The position numbers and the translations under genes were made by a program. Below are positions 7,613 through 15,850 of a DNA stretch of 64,000 nucleotides, in pieces. The notes under the pieces were generated by a model that ran no database searches, was not told the DNA's origin, and saw only the letters and a program-made list of their open reading frames with translations. Origin of the DNA: Actinocatenispora sp036503555. Lineage in GTDB: Bacteria > Actinomycetota > Actinomycetes > Mycobacteriales > Micromonosporaceae. Each line of letters begins with the position of its first letter. Within the stretch, counting starts at the first letter, position 1. The stretch spans positions 1-64,000 of the forward strand of contig DASXWQ010000013.1 of the NCBI GenBank assembly GCA_036503555.1. The letters run 5' to 3'.

Positions 7613-8544
7613 GCTGGCGTCACGTCATCGACTCCTTCGACCTGCTGGACGACCCGTCGGTCACCGGCGAGGCGGTCGCCGCGTACCTGCGGGCGCAGGG
7701 CGCGGACAAGCCCGAGGTCGAGACGGTGGTGGGGGACAAGGGAAGTACGGACTTCGTGCGCCTGACGATCCCCGGCCGGCGCGGCCGCAGCGCCGGCGGC
7801 GACGCGCCGACGCTGTCGGTCGTGGGCCGGCTCGGCGGGCTCGGCGCCCGGCCCGAGCAGATCGGTTTCGTCTCCGACGGCGACGGCGCGCTGACCGCGG
7901 TCGCGGTCGCCGCGAAGCTGGCGCAGATGCACCGGCGCGGCGACGTACTCGACGGCGACGTCGTGGTCGGCACGCACATCTGCCCGGACGCGCCGACCCG
8001 GCCGCACGACCCGGTGCCGTTCATGGACTCGCCGGTCGACCTGGACGCGATGAACGTGCACGAGGTCGACCCGTCGGCCGACGCGGTGCTGTCCGTGGAC
8101 ACCACCAAGGGCAACCGCATCGCGAACGTCAACGGCTTCGCCATCTCGCCCACGGTCAAGCAGGGCTGGATCCTGCGTACCAGTGAGGATCTGCTGGCCG
8201 TGCAGCAGCGGGTTACCGGCACCCTGCCGGCGGTCCTGCCGCTCGCCACGCAGGACATCACCCCGTACGGCAACGGCGTGCACCACGTCAACTCGATCCT
8301 CCAGCCGGCCGTGGCGACCGCCGCGCCGGTGGTCGGTGTCGCCATCACCACCGAGGTGCCGGTGGCCGGCTCGGCGACGGGCGCGACCAGCCTGACGAGC
8401 GTCGAGCAGGCCGTACGGTTCTGCATCGAGGTGGCGAAGGACTTCGGTCGCGGCGCCGTCGGCTTCTACGACGAGGCCGAGTTCGACCGCCTCGTCGCCC
8501 TGTACGGCCCGCTGGCGGCGCTGCAGACGCAGGGCCGCTACTGA
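7609..8544 (+). CDS. DUF1177-family protein
   Basis: The 311-residue protein matches DUF1177 along its length, with landmarks VGTHICPDAPT, DTTKGNRIANVNGFAIS and the late GVAITTEVPVAGSATGA segment. GTG 7609 overlaps the previous stop (GTGA) and AAAGGAAG lies just upstream. The family has no assigned reaction. Conserved His, Asp and Glu residues (GTHICPD, VHEVD) could form a metal site resembling M20/M42 peptidase relatives; that is inference. It is the last gene of the operon and is followed by two strong hairpins. Confidence 0.8.
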   Translation: MSWRHVIDSFDLLDDPSVTGEAVAAYLRAQGADKPEVETVVGDKGSTDFVRLTIPGRRGRSAGGDAPTLSVVGRLGGLGARPEQIGFVSDGDGALTAVAVAAKLAQMHRRGDVLDGDVVVGTHICPDAPTRPHDPVPFMDSPVDLDAMNVHEVDPSADAVLSVDTTKGNRIANVNGFAISPTVKQGWILRTSEDLLAVQQRVTGTLPAVLPLATQDITPYGNGVHHVNSILQPAVATAAPVVGVAITTEVPVAGSATGATSLTSVEQAVRFCIEVAKDFGRGAVGFYDEAEFDRLVALYGPLAALQTQGRY

Positions 8545-8549
8545 CCCCG

Positions 8550-8585
8550 ATCGTGGCCCGGCGGGGATGAACGCCGGGCCACGAT
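8550..8585. terminator. Hairpin terminator after the IclR-OPT-DUF1177 operon
   Basis: A perfect 14-bp inverted repeat (ATCGTGGCCCGGCG and its complement) has an 8-nt loop and begins 5 bp after the DUF1177 stop. No U-run follows, as is usual in high-GC actinobacteria. Confidence 0.7.
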
Positions 8586-8595
8586 TCGGCCGCGT

Positions 8596-8641
8596 GACGT
8601 CCGGCCCGTGCCCCTACCCTCCGGGGCACGGGCCGGACGTC
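8596..8641. terminator. Second, 19-bp hairpin between convergent genes
   Basis: A perfect 19-bp inverted repeat (GACGTCCGGCCCGTGCCCC and its complement) has an 8-nt loop. It lies between DUF1177 (+) and pepE (-), so it can serve transcripts from both sides. Confidence 0.75.
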
Positions 8642-8699
8642 GTCTCACCCGCCTCGTGCGGCGCGGCCCGGGCGCAGCCCGGGGCGGCCGGACCCGACG

Positions 8700-9440
8700 T
8701 CAGGCCGGTACGTCGAAGTGCGGCGTGCCGGACAGCAGGAACGACACGTCGTCGCCCGGCGCGTACTCCGCGGGCTCGGCGCCGCGGCTGAACAGCCGCG
8801 CGCCGCGCAGCCCGCCGAGCCGTGCGGTCGAGCCGGCCACCCGGAGCCAGGCGCCCTCGCGGATGCCGAGCACCGGCACGTCGTTCTGCTCCAGGAACTC
8901 CTCGATGCGCTGCTGCCGCGTCTCGCCCATGTGCGTGCTCGACGGGTCCGGGTCGAGGTAGTGCGGGTTGATCTGGAACGGCACCAGCGACAGCGCCTCG
9001 AACGAGTCGGGCTCGGCGATCGGCATGTCGTTGGTGGTACGCAGGGTCGGGCACGCCATGTTCGTCCCGGCGCTGGATCCCATGTATCGCAACGACCCGG
9101 CGCGGACCTGCTCGTGCACCGCGTCCCGCACGCCGGTGTCCCGCAACGTCTTCAGCAGCCGGAACGAGTTGCCACCACCGACGAACACGGCCGACGCGGC
9201 GGTCACCGCGGCGACCGGGTCGGCCGCCGTGTGCACGCCCGTCACGGTGATCCCGGCCGGCCGCAGGGCGTCGGCGACGGTCGCGGTGTAGGCGTCGTGG
9301 TCGCGCAGCGCGTACGGCACGAAGAGCAGGTCGGTGCCGCCGGCGAGGAAGTCGGTCACCTCGTCGATCGCGTGCGCCAGAAATCCCCGGCCGTGCGTGC
9401 GGGAGTTGGACAGCAGCAACAGGTTCATGCGGTCATTCAT
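8700..9440 (-). CDS. pepE: Peptidase E (alpha-aspartyl dipeptidase, family S51)
   Basis: Hydrolyses Asp-X dipeptides in the cytoplasm. The 246-residue protein shows the S51 signatures: NLLLLSNS at the N-terminus, the GGGNSFRLLKTL segment, the nucleophile motif GSSAGTN (residues 121-127, nucleophile Ser123), and TTNDMPI just after. ATG 9440 is used, but the internal ATG at 9428 gives the N-terminus typical of enterobacterial PepE (MNLLLLSNS). Neither has an obvious Shine-Dalgarno sequence. It is convergent with the peptide-related operon on its left. Confidence 0.9.
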   Translation of the reverse strand: MNDRMNLLLLSNSRTHGRGFLAHAIDEVTDFLAGGTDLLFVPYALRDHDAYTATVADALRPAGITVTGVHTAADPVAAVTAASAVFVGGGNSFRLLKTLRDTGVRDAVHEQVRAGSLRYMGSSAGTNMACPTLRTTNDMPIAEPDSFEALSLVPFQINPHYLDPDPSSTHMGETRQQRIEEFLEQNDVPVLGIREGAWLRVAGSTARLGGLRGARLFSRGAEPAEYAPGDDVSFLLSGTPHFDVPA

Positions 9441-9491
9441 ACCGCCCGGCGGTCGGCATCGGGTGCCGACCGCCGGCAGAAGCGACCGCGC

Positions 9492-9659
9492 TCACCGCTC
9501 CTCGCGGAACTCCACGTGCGCCCGCACCCGCGGGTCGTGCTTGCGGAGCACCAGCCGGTCGGGGTCGTTGCGGCGGTTCTTCCGCGTGACGTACGTGTAT
9601 CCGGTGCCGGCGGTGCTGCGCAGCCGCACGATCGGTCGTACCTCGGTCGACCTGGCCAT
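9492..9659 (-). CDS. rpmG: 50S ribosomal protein L33, zinc-independent form
   Basis: The 55-residue basic protein has the L33 core (TYVTRKNRRNDPDRLVLRK). It contains no cysteine at all, so it is the C-minus paralogue that replaces zinc-binding L33 under zinc limitation in many actinobacteria. GGGAGG precedes ATG 9659. It lies between pepE and a divergent SRPBCC gene rather than with other ribosomal genes, consistent with a Zur-regulated stand-alone paralogue. Confidence 0.93.
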   Translation of the reverse strand: MARSTEVRPIVRLRSTAGTGYTYVTRKNRRNDPDRLVLRKHDPRVRAHVEFREER

Positions 9660-9965
9660 CGTCGTCCTCCCTCGTCGCGGCACGTCCGCGCCACATCCGG
9701 GTCAACGACACCGTGTCGACAATCATTCCCGATAAGCGTTCCGCTTTCGTATCCGGTGCCGGGATCGGATCACCGCCAGCCGGCGCCGCGGCCACGGCGA
9801 CCGCTGCCCGGGCGAGAGCCGCCCATCGCGTCGGCCCTCCTGCGTGGCCGGAGACCGCGGCCGTACCCCAGCAGTTGGCGCGGATCCGATCGGGCGGCCG
9901 GCGGGACTGGACGGGGTGGTGCGCGGGCGTGGACGATCGGGGCCGGTCTGACGAGGGAGTGTGGC
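9660..9965. other. Intergenic region between divergent rpmG and SRPBCC genes
   Basis: This 306-bp stretch holds no coding frame with credible composition. It contains the divergent promoters and the only AT-rich patch in the area (about 9716-9745), which includes the partial Zur-like palindrome noted separately. Confidence 0.5.
9718..9730 (-). promoter_or_regulatory. Possible Zur half-palindrome upstream of rpmG
   Basis: GACAATCATTCCC resembles actinobacterial Zur boxes, which centre on a short AT-rich palindrome of the AAT-ATT type. The left arm GACAAT fits, while the right arm ATTCCC matches only four of six positions. It lies about 60 bp upstream of a cysteine-free L33 gene, a classic Zur target. 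Weak on sequence alone. Confidence 0.3.
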
Positions 9966-10490
9966 GTGCGGTTTGCCGATGGTCCGAGCGTGTCGTGCGA
10001 CGTCCGCATCGCGGCGGCCGTACCGCGGGTGTGGGAGCTGGTGACCGACATCGGGCTACCGGCGCGGCTCAGCCCGGAGCTGCAACGGGTCGGCTGGCTC
10101 GACGGCGCGGAGCGGGCCGCGCCGGGTGCGCGGTTCGAGGGGTACAACGAGCATCCGCGGCTCGGGCGGTGGCGGACCGTCTCGTACGTGGTGGAGCTGG
10201 TCGAGCCGCGCGTGTTCGCGTGGGCGGTCACGGACCCGGACGGCATGGCGGGCGAGCCGCCCGCGGATCGGGCGAGCCCGCTCGCGTCGTGGCGGTTCGA
10301 GTTGCAGGCCGTGGACGACGGCACCCGGCTGTCGCAGTCGGTCCGGATCGGGCCGGGTCGCAGCGGCGTCACGCTGGCGATCGAGCGCTGGCCGGACCGC
10401 GAGGAGGGCATCGTCGCCGCCCGGCTGGACGAACTGCGCGCGGGAATGACGGTCACCCTGGACGGCATCAGGACCCTCGCCGAGCGGTGA
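9966..10490 (+). CDS. SRPBCC (START/Bet v1-like) family protein
   Basis: The 174-residue protein shows the polyketide-cyclase/dehydrase pattern: an N-terminal strand with VRIAAAVPRVWELVTDIG, a middle strand with a W-R-VSYVVELVEPRVFAW run, and a long C-terminal helix. Such proteins bind hydrophobic ligands. GTG 9966 follows GAGGGAG at a fitting distance. It is monocistronic and no ligand can be inferred. Confidence 0.8.
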   Translation: MRFADGPSVSCDVRIAAAVPRVWELVTDIGLPARLSPELQRVGWLDGAERAAPGARFEGYNEHPRLGRWRTVSYVVELVEPRVFAWAVTDPDGMAGEPPADRASPLASWRFELQAVDDGTRLSQSVRIGPGRSGVTLAIERWPDREEGIVAARLDELRAGMTVTLDGIRTLAER

Positions 10491-10697
10491 CCACCCCGGC
10501 ACGGCGTTCGGTGGGATCGGCATCCCGGAGCGCGCCTCGTCGGGCGTGACCCCGCCGCCCGCCGACCGGCGCGTCGGCGGACCGCACCCCGACGCGCGGA
10601 CGGGGCGACGCCCGGCTCGGCACCGGTCGGTCGAGCCATGTCGCACCGGTGCCGACAGGGCACTTTCCTTGCGGGACAGGCGAAACCGGCCGGGGGG

Positions 10698-10727
10698 TTG
10701 ACAGCGGTACGGCGTGGGAGGTTACAT
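10698..10727 (+). promoter_or_regulatory. Promoter of the LacI-ABC-ARH operon
   Basis: A perfect -35 hexamer TTGACA (10698-10703) is followed after 18 bp by TTACAT (10722-10727). The predicted start point is about 6-8 bp before the LacI-type palindrome. This is one of the best -35 matches in the window. Confidence 0.6.
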
Positions 10728-10740
10728 GTGCGCACCTCAG

Positions 10741-10750
10741 TAAACGTTTT
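10741..10750 (+). promoter_or_regulatory. LacI-family operator
   Basis: TAAACGTTTT contains the perfect palindrome AAACGTTT with a central CG, the signature of LacI-family operators. It lies immediately downstream of the predicted start point, 60 bp before the LacI-type gene, so autorepression of the operon is likely. Confidence 0.65.
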
Positions 10751-10808
10751 CAGGTCGGAGACCTCCCGGCACCTGTGAACGTTCCCGAACGGGCCGAGAG
10801 GGGGACCG

Positions 10809-11813
10809 GTGGGCGCGGACGACGGACCGACGATCGTCACCATCGCCGAGCGCGCGGGCGTGTCCATCGCGTCGGTGTCCCGGGTGCTCAACGGCCAGTC
10901 CACCCGGCCCGAGACGCTGCAGCGCGTGATGGCCGCCGCCGACGCCCTCGGGTACGTGCCGAACGCCGCGGCCCGGTCCCTGAAGTCCCGGCGTACCCAG
11001 CACATCGCCTTCGCGATGGCCGACATCGCCAACCCCGTGTACCTCGCGATGGTGCGCGAGATCCAGCAGGTGCTGCGCGCCGCGGGATACCGGCTGGTGC
11101 TGCACTCCACCGACGCGGACGTCGACGACGAGCTGGAGGTGCTGCGCGGCCTCGGCCAGCGGTACGTGGACGGGCTCATCCTCTGCCCGATCCGGGTCAC
11201 CGCAGGGCATCTCGCCGAGCTGGCGCGTACGAGCGTGCCGGTCGTGGTGATCGGTTCCGTGCCGGACGGGCAGCGCGTGGACAGCGTCCGCGCCGACTCC
11301 CGCACCGGCGTGGCGCTCGCCGTACGCCACCTGTACGAACAGGGCCGGCGCCGGATCGGCTTCGTCAACGGGCCGCTGGACACGGTGCCCGGCGCGGCGC
11401 GCGACGCCGGCTTCCGGGCCGCGCTCGCCGACGTCGACCTGGACTACGAGCCGGAGCTGGTCGAACTGGGCGACTTCTACCTGGAGGGTGGCGCACAGGC
11501 CACCGCCCGGTTGCTGGACCGTACCCGGATCGACGCGCTGCTGTGCGCCAACGACCTGATGGCCGTCGGCGCCCTGCGTACGTTGCGGGAGCGCGGCCGA
11601 TCGGTGCCCGGTGACGTCGCCGTGGTCGGCATGGACGACACGGACCTGGCGACGACCACCTGGCCGCCGCTGACCAGCGTCGGGCTCGGATCCGCCGAGC
11701 GCGGGCGCCGCGCCGCCGAGCTGCTGATCGACCGCATCGCCGGTGCGGGTACGGACCGGCACCGGCAGATCCTCGTCCCGCCGCGCCTGGTCGTACGGGG
11801 GTCGAGCCGGTGA
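10809..11813 (+). CDS. LacI-family transcriptional regulator
   Basis: The 334-residue repressor has an N-terminal LacI helix-turn-helix (TIVTIAERAGVSIASVSRVL) and hinge with ALGYVPNAAARSL. A periplasmic-binding-protein-like sugar-sensing domain fills the rest, including CANDLMAVGAL and a late GMDDTDLA segment. GTG 10809 starts just after a GAGAGGGGA purine run. Its stop overlaps the first permease start (GTGA). It should sense the substrate of the ABC importer encoded next; the downstream ribokinase suggests ribose or a riboside. Confidence 0.92.
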   Translation: MGADDGPTIVTIAERAGVSIASVSRVLNGQSTRPETLQRVMAAADALGYVPNAAARSLKSRRTQHIAFAMADIANPVYLAMVREIQQVLRAAGYRLVLHSTDADVDDELEVLRGLGQRYVDGLILCPIRVTAGHLAELARTSVPVVVIGSVPDGQRVDSVRADSRTGVALAVRHLYEQGRRRIGFVNGPLDTVPGAARDAGFRAALADVDLDYEPELVELGDFYLEGGAQATARLLDRTRIDALLCANDLMAVGALRTLRERGRSVPGDVAVVGMDDTDLATTTWPPLTSVGLGSAERGRRAAELLIDRIAGAGTDRHRQILVPPRLVVRGSSR

Positions 11814-12730
11814 GCGCCACGACCGCCACCGTTGCGGCGGGCCGGAAATCCAGGCACCGCAACGGATTTCAGCCCGCCTCGCTCGGGCTGCTCGCGCCCG
11901 CGCTGCTGCCGGTGCTGGTCCTGTCCGTCGCCCCGCTGCTGTACGGGATCTATCTCGGCTTCACCGACGCCCGCGCGGGCCGCAACATGCCGGTGCACGT
12001 CACCGGCTTCCGCAACTACGTCGAGCTGTTCGGCGACGCGGACTTCTGGGGCTCGTTCCGGGTCGGGCTGATCTGGGCGGCCAGCGTGACGGCACTGCAG
12101 TTCGTGGCGGCACTCGGCCTGGCGCTGCTGCTGAACCAGAAGCTGCGCGGACGCTGGCTCGCGCGCACGCTGACCCTGGTGCCGTGGGCGATGCCGCCGG
12201 TGGTGGTCGGCCTGATGTGGCGCCTGGTGTACCACCCGCAGGCCGGGATCCTGAACAGCACGCTGGCCGACCTGCACCTCATCTCGACGCCGGTGGACTG
12301 GCTCAACGACTTCACCCTGGCGCTGCCGGCGGTGATCGCGGTCGGCGTGTGGAGCGGGATGCCGCAGACGACCATCACGCTCCTGGCCGGGCTCCAGGCC
12401 GTACCGGCGGAACTGACCGAGGCGTCCATAGTGGACGGTGCGTCGGCGTGGCAGCGGTTCCGTGCCGTCACCTGGCCGGCCCTGCGACCGGTCGTCACGG
12501 CGATCACCGCGCTCGACTTCATCTGGAACATCAACCAGTTCGGGCTCGTGTACGTGCTGACCCAGGGCGGCCCCGGCGGCCAGACCCGCCTGCCCATGCT
12601 CTTCGCGTACGAGGAGGCGTTCCGGTACGGCTTCTTCGGGTACGCGGCCTCGCTCGGCGTGGCGATCGTGGTGGTGGTGCTGGTGATCCTCGCGTTCTAC
12701 CTGCGTCGGATGCTGAAGGAGGCGGTGTGA
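11810..12730 (+). CDS. Sugar ABC transporter permease, MalF-like (first subunit)
   Basis: The 306-residue protein has six membrane segments and the cytoplasmic EAA loop (VPAELTEASIVDGASAWQRF). This is the first permease of a CUT1-type carbohydrate importer. The N-terminal tail is basic. It starts at GTG 11810 within the LacI stop and ends within the next GTG (12727), so the two permeases are translationally coupled. No ATPase gene is in the operon, so a shared MsiK-type ATPase elsewhere probably energises it. Confidence 0.92.
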   Translation: MSATTATVAAGRKSRHRNGFQPASLGLLAPALLPVLVLSVAPLLYGIYLGFTDARAGRNMPVHVTGFRNYVELFGDADFWGSFRVGLIWAASVTALQFVAALGLALLLNQKLRGRWLARTLTLVPWAMPPVVVGLMWRLVYHPQAGILNSTLADLHLISTPVDWLNDFTLALPAVIAVGVWSGMPQTTITLLAGLQAVPAELTEASIVDGASAWQRFRAVTWPALRPVVTAITALDFIWNINQFGLVYVLTQGGPGGQTRLPMLFAYEEAFRYGFFGYAASLGVAIVVVVLVILAFYLRRMLKEAV

Positions 12731-13548
12731 GAACCCTGCCGCTGAAGTACCTCGCGCTGCTGGGATATCTGGTGTTCCTGGCGTTTCCGTTGGTGTGGCT
12801 GGCATCCACGGCGCTGAAGACGCCGCGCGAGATGGCCTCACTGCACCCGACGTGGATCCCGCGCCATCCGACGCTGGCCAACTTCGGCGAGGCGTTCCAC
12901 GAGCAGAACCTGACGCAGAGCGCCGGCAACAGCCTGCTCGTGGCGCTGACCGCTGCCGTACTGACCGTCCTGCTCGCGCTGCCCGCGGCGTACGCGCTGG
13001 TGCGGTTCTCGTCCGTGCTCAACAAGCTGGCGCTCGGGTGGGTGCTGGTGAGCCAGGTGTTCCCGTTCGTCCTGGTGATCATCCCGCTGTTCCTGATCCT
13101 CAAGCAGCTCGACCTCGTCAACACCCGTGGCGGGCTGATCCTCGTGTACCTGACGTTCAACCTGCCGTTCGCGTTGTGGATGCTCCAGGGGTACGTGCGG
13201 GGCGTGCCGCGGGAGCTGGAGGAGGCCGCCTCGGTGGACGGGGCCGGGCGGCTGCGGATCCTGCGTACCGTGGTGGCGCCGCTGCTGGCACCAGGCGTGG
13301 TGGCCACGTTCCTGTTCGCGTTCATCTCGTCGTGGAACGAGTTCATGTTCGCGCTGGTGTTGTTGAAGGACCCGGACCTGGCCACGCTGCCGCTGACCCT
13401 GGTGCGGTTCAAGGGGGCCGACGGCGTCGCGCGGCTCGGCCCGCTGGCCGCCGCCGCACTGCTGGCGACGGTCCCCAGCCTCGCCCTGTTCGCCGTGATC
13501 CAACGCCGGCTCACCACCGGACTGCTGGCCGGCGCCGTCAAGGGCTGA
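12727..13548 (+). CDS. Sugar ABC transporter permease, MalG-like (second subunit)
   Basis: The 273-residue second CUT1 permease has six predicted membrane spans and an EAA loop (VPRELEEAASVDGAGRLRIL). The early extracytoplasmic segment TALKTPREMASLHPTWIP is typical of MalG-type subunits. GTG 12727 overlaps the stop of the first permease, and the binding-protein gene follows 32 bp later. Confidence 0.92.
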   Translation: MRTLPLKYLALLGYLVFLAFPLVWLASTALKTPREMASLHPTWIPRHPTLANFGEAFHEQNLTQSAGNSLLVALTAAVLTVLLALPAAYALVRFSSVLNKLALGWVLVSQVFPFVLVIIPLFLILKQLDLVNTRGGLILVYLTFNLPFALWMLQGYVRGVPRELEEAASVDGAGRLRILRTVVAPLLAPGVVATFLFAFISSWNEFMFALVLLKDPDLATLPLTLVRFKGADGVARLGPLAAAALLATVPSLALFAVIQRRLTTGLLAGAVKG

Positions 13549-13580
13549 CCCGAATCCTCTTCGTCGCAAAGGATGTCGTG

Positions 13581-14864
13581 ATGCAGCGTCGTACCCTGCT
13601 GGCCGCCGTGCCGGCCGCGCTCGCCGCCGTCGGTACCGCCGGCTGCTCCTCCGGTGACTCCGACGGCCCGGTGACGCTCAGGTTTCTCAGCCTGGCGTGG
13701 CAGAAGGACTCCATCGCCGCCAACAAGAAGCTCGTCGCGGCGTGGAACGCGAAGCACCCGGACATCACCGTCAAGTACGTGCAGGGGTCGTGGGACAACG
13801 TGCACGACCAGCTGGTGACCGCGTTCGAAGGTGGCGACGCGCCGGACGTCATCCACGACGAGTCGCCGGACATCGCCGGCTTCGCCGCGCAGAACTACCT
13901 CCAGGACATGACCGACCTGCTGCCGTCGGCGTTGAAGAGCGACATCTCCCAGCAGTCCTGGGATACCGTGACGTTCGCCGGCGGCGGCATCTACGGCGTG
14001 CCGTTCCTCCAGGAGTCGCAGATCTTCGTGGCGAACCGGAAACTGTTGACACAGGCCAAGGTTCGCATCCCGACCGTCGACGCGCCGTGGTCCTGGGACG
14101 AGTACGCGGAGGTCTGCCGGAAACTCACGGTCAAGGGCAAGCAGTACGGCGTGGCCTGGCCGCTGAGCGCCCCGGTGAACAAGGTCCTCAACCTGTCGCT
14201 CAACTTCGGCGGCACCTTCTTCGGTACGTCCGGCGGCAAGACCACGGTGCACGTCGGGGACAACGAACGGCAGGTACTGCAACGGATCCACGCGCAGCTG
14301 TGGACCGACCACAGTGCCGACCCGGCCACCGTCGGCATGAAGGGCGCCGACCCGTTGCCCGCGTACTTCGCCGGGAAGTACGCGATGGTCCCGGCCGGGG
14401 TCTACTTCCGGCAGCAGGTCGTGCAGGGCGCACCGAAGGGCTTCGACTGGGTGACCATCCCGCCGCTGAAGGGCACCTCGCAGCACCAGGGCGCCACCTC
14501 ACAGACGCTGTCGATCCCGGCCGACGGCGAGCACCAGAAGGAAGCGATGCAGTTCATCGCGTTCCTGCTCAACGGAACCAACCAGGCGACGCTCGCGCTC
14601 GGCGACTGGCTGGTGCCGACCAGCCGGAAGGCGGCGACGGACCCGCGGCTCACCACCACCAAGGACGACTGGAACGTCGCGACCGCCTCGCAGAAGGACC
14701 TCGTCGTCGCGCCGTACCTGAAGGTGGACGGGTTCGACGAGTGGAAGACGAAGGTCGCGACCCCGGCGATGCAGCAGTACTTCAACAACAAGATTTCGCT
14801 GGACGCGTTGGCGGACAAGCTCGTCTCCGACGGCAACGACGTGCTCAAGCGGTACCAGAAGTGA
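13581..14864 (+). CDS. Sugar ABC transporter substrate-binding lipoprotein
   Basis: The 427-residue extracellular binding protein of family 1 has a signal peptide with a double Arg near the start and a lipobox TAGC, giving Cys22 as the lipidated residue. The mature part has the usual N-lobe pattern (AWNAKHPDITVKYVQGSWDN) and a DAPDVIHDESPDIAGFA hinge-proximal segment. ATG 13581 is preceded by AAAGGA. It should capture the operon's substrate outside the membrane. The ligand cannot be read from the sequence. Confidence 0.92.
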   Translation: MQRRTLLAAVPAALAAVGTAGCSSGDSDGPVTLRFLSLAWQKDSIAANKKLVAAWNAKHPDITVKYVQGSWDNVHDQLVTAFEGGDAPDVIHDESPDIAGFAAQNYLQDMTDLLPSALKSDISQQSWDTVTFAGGGIYGVPFLQESQIFVANRKLLTQAKVRIPTVDAPWSWDEYAEVCRKLTVKGKQYGVAWPLSAPVNKVLNLSLNFGGTFFGTSGGKTTVHVGDNERQVLQRIHAQLWTDHSADPATVGMKGADPLPAYFAGKYAMVPAGVYFRQQVVQGAPKGFDWVTIPPLKGTSQHQGATSQTLSIPADGEHQKEAMQFIAFLLNGTNQATLALGDWLVPTSRKAATDPRLTTTKDDWNVATASQKDLVVAPYLKVDGFDEWKTKVATPAMQQYFNNKISLDALADKLVSDGNDVLKRYQK

Positions 14865-15850
14865 TCGGCTTAGGCGAGCGGGCCCGGGGCTGCCTGCTGG
14901 CGCTGGCCGCCGGCGACGCCCTGGGCCGCCCGGCGGAGAACCTGACGCCGCAGCAGATCGCGACCCGCTGGGGGGTGCTGCACGAGCTGGAACCGTTGCC
15001 GGACGGGCGACCCGCCGGCACCGACGACACCGAGTACAGCGTGTTCGTCGCGCTGCTGCTGGCCCGGCACGGCGCGGCGCTCACCTCCGAGCACGTGTAC
15101 GCCGCCTGGCGTGCCGACATCGCGAGCGTCACCGGCCCGCTGAAGGGCGCCGGCTTCTCCGAACTCGGTACGGTGCAGGCGATCCGGCGCGGACTGCGCC
15201 CGCCCGCGACCGGCACGCACCACCACGGCTGGTCCGACGGGCTGGCGATGCGCGCCGCGCCGTACGGGGTGTTCGCCGCCGGCGACCCCGCCGAGGCGGC
15301 CCGGCTGTCCGAAGTGGACGGTACGGTCGGGCACGCGGGCGAGGGGATCCTCGGCGGACGCGCGGTCGCCGCGGGAGTGGCCGCGGCGATGGTCGGCGCC
15401 GCTCCCGCCGAGGTCGTCGACGCGGCGCTGTCCGTCGTCCCGGCGGACTCCTGGACGGCCCGCGCGCTGCGCCGCGCGATCGTCGTCGTCGCCAGCGAAC
15501 CGGCCGATCTCGCCGTTGCGTTGCATGACGCCGTGGTACCGCGACACTACCCGTGGGCGGACCTGGCGCCGGAGGCGGTGGCGCTCGCGTACGCGGCGTT
15601 CCTGGTCGCCGACGGCGACGTCGAGGGATCCGTGGTCACCGCAGCGAACCTGGGCCGGGACGCCGACACCACCGCCGCGATCGCGGGCGCCCTAGCCGGT
15701 GCCGGCGCGGGCGAGGCGGCGGTACCGGCGCGCTGGGCGGAGGCGATCGGTCCGCTGCGCGGCAGCTGCCTGCCGTCGGTCGCCGGCCTCGATGTCCGCG
15801 ACGTGGCCGACCGCCTCGTCGCCGCCCGTACCGTCGGGGTGGCGCGGTGA
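14861..15850 (+). CDS. ADP-ribosylglycohydrolase-family protein (copy 1)
   Basis: The 329-residue protein is of the ARH/DraG fold. The first metal motif GTDDTE (residues 53-58, ligands Thr54-Asp55-Asp56) and the second, GRDADT (265-270, Asp267/Asp269/Thr270), are both intact, so a binuclear Mg/Mn site is expected. The family cleaves N- or O-glycosidic ADP-ribose bonds or related ribosides. GTG 14861 overlaps the stop of the binding-protein gene. Sitting behind a sugar importer and before ribokinase suggests hydrolysis of an imported riboside rather than protein de-ADP-ribosylation. Confidence 0.9.
   Translation: MIGLGERARGCLLALAAGDALGRPAENLTPQQIATRWGVLHELEPLPDGRPAGTDDTEYSVFVALLLARHGAALTSEHVYAAWRADIASVTGPLKGAGFSELGTVQAIRRGLRPPATGTHHHGWSDGLAMRAAPYGVFAAGDPAEAARLSEVDGTVGHAGEGILGGRAVAAGVAAAMVGAAPAEVVDAALSVVPADSWTARALRRAIVVVASEPADLAVALHDAVVPRHYPWADLAPEAVALAYAAFLVADGDVEGSVVTAANLGRDADTTAAIAGALAGAGAGEAAVPARWAEAIGPLRGSCLPSVAGLDVRDVADRLVAARTVGVAR

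Larger units (their letters stand above)
10491..10808 (+). other. Intergenic region upstream of the LacI-ARH operon
   Basis: This 318-bp region has no credible coding frame. Its first 200 bp are very GC-rich. The last 120 bp hold the promoter (10698-10727) and operator (10741-10750) listed separately. Confidence 0.6.

Noticed and set aside
9709..9722. A fourth GntR-type operator upstream of rpmG (TGTCGACAATC)
   Set aside because: Only 11 of 14 positions match GATTGTCGACAATC and the left arm is lost; the neighbouring genes have no link to the catabolic module.
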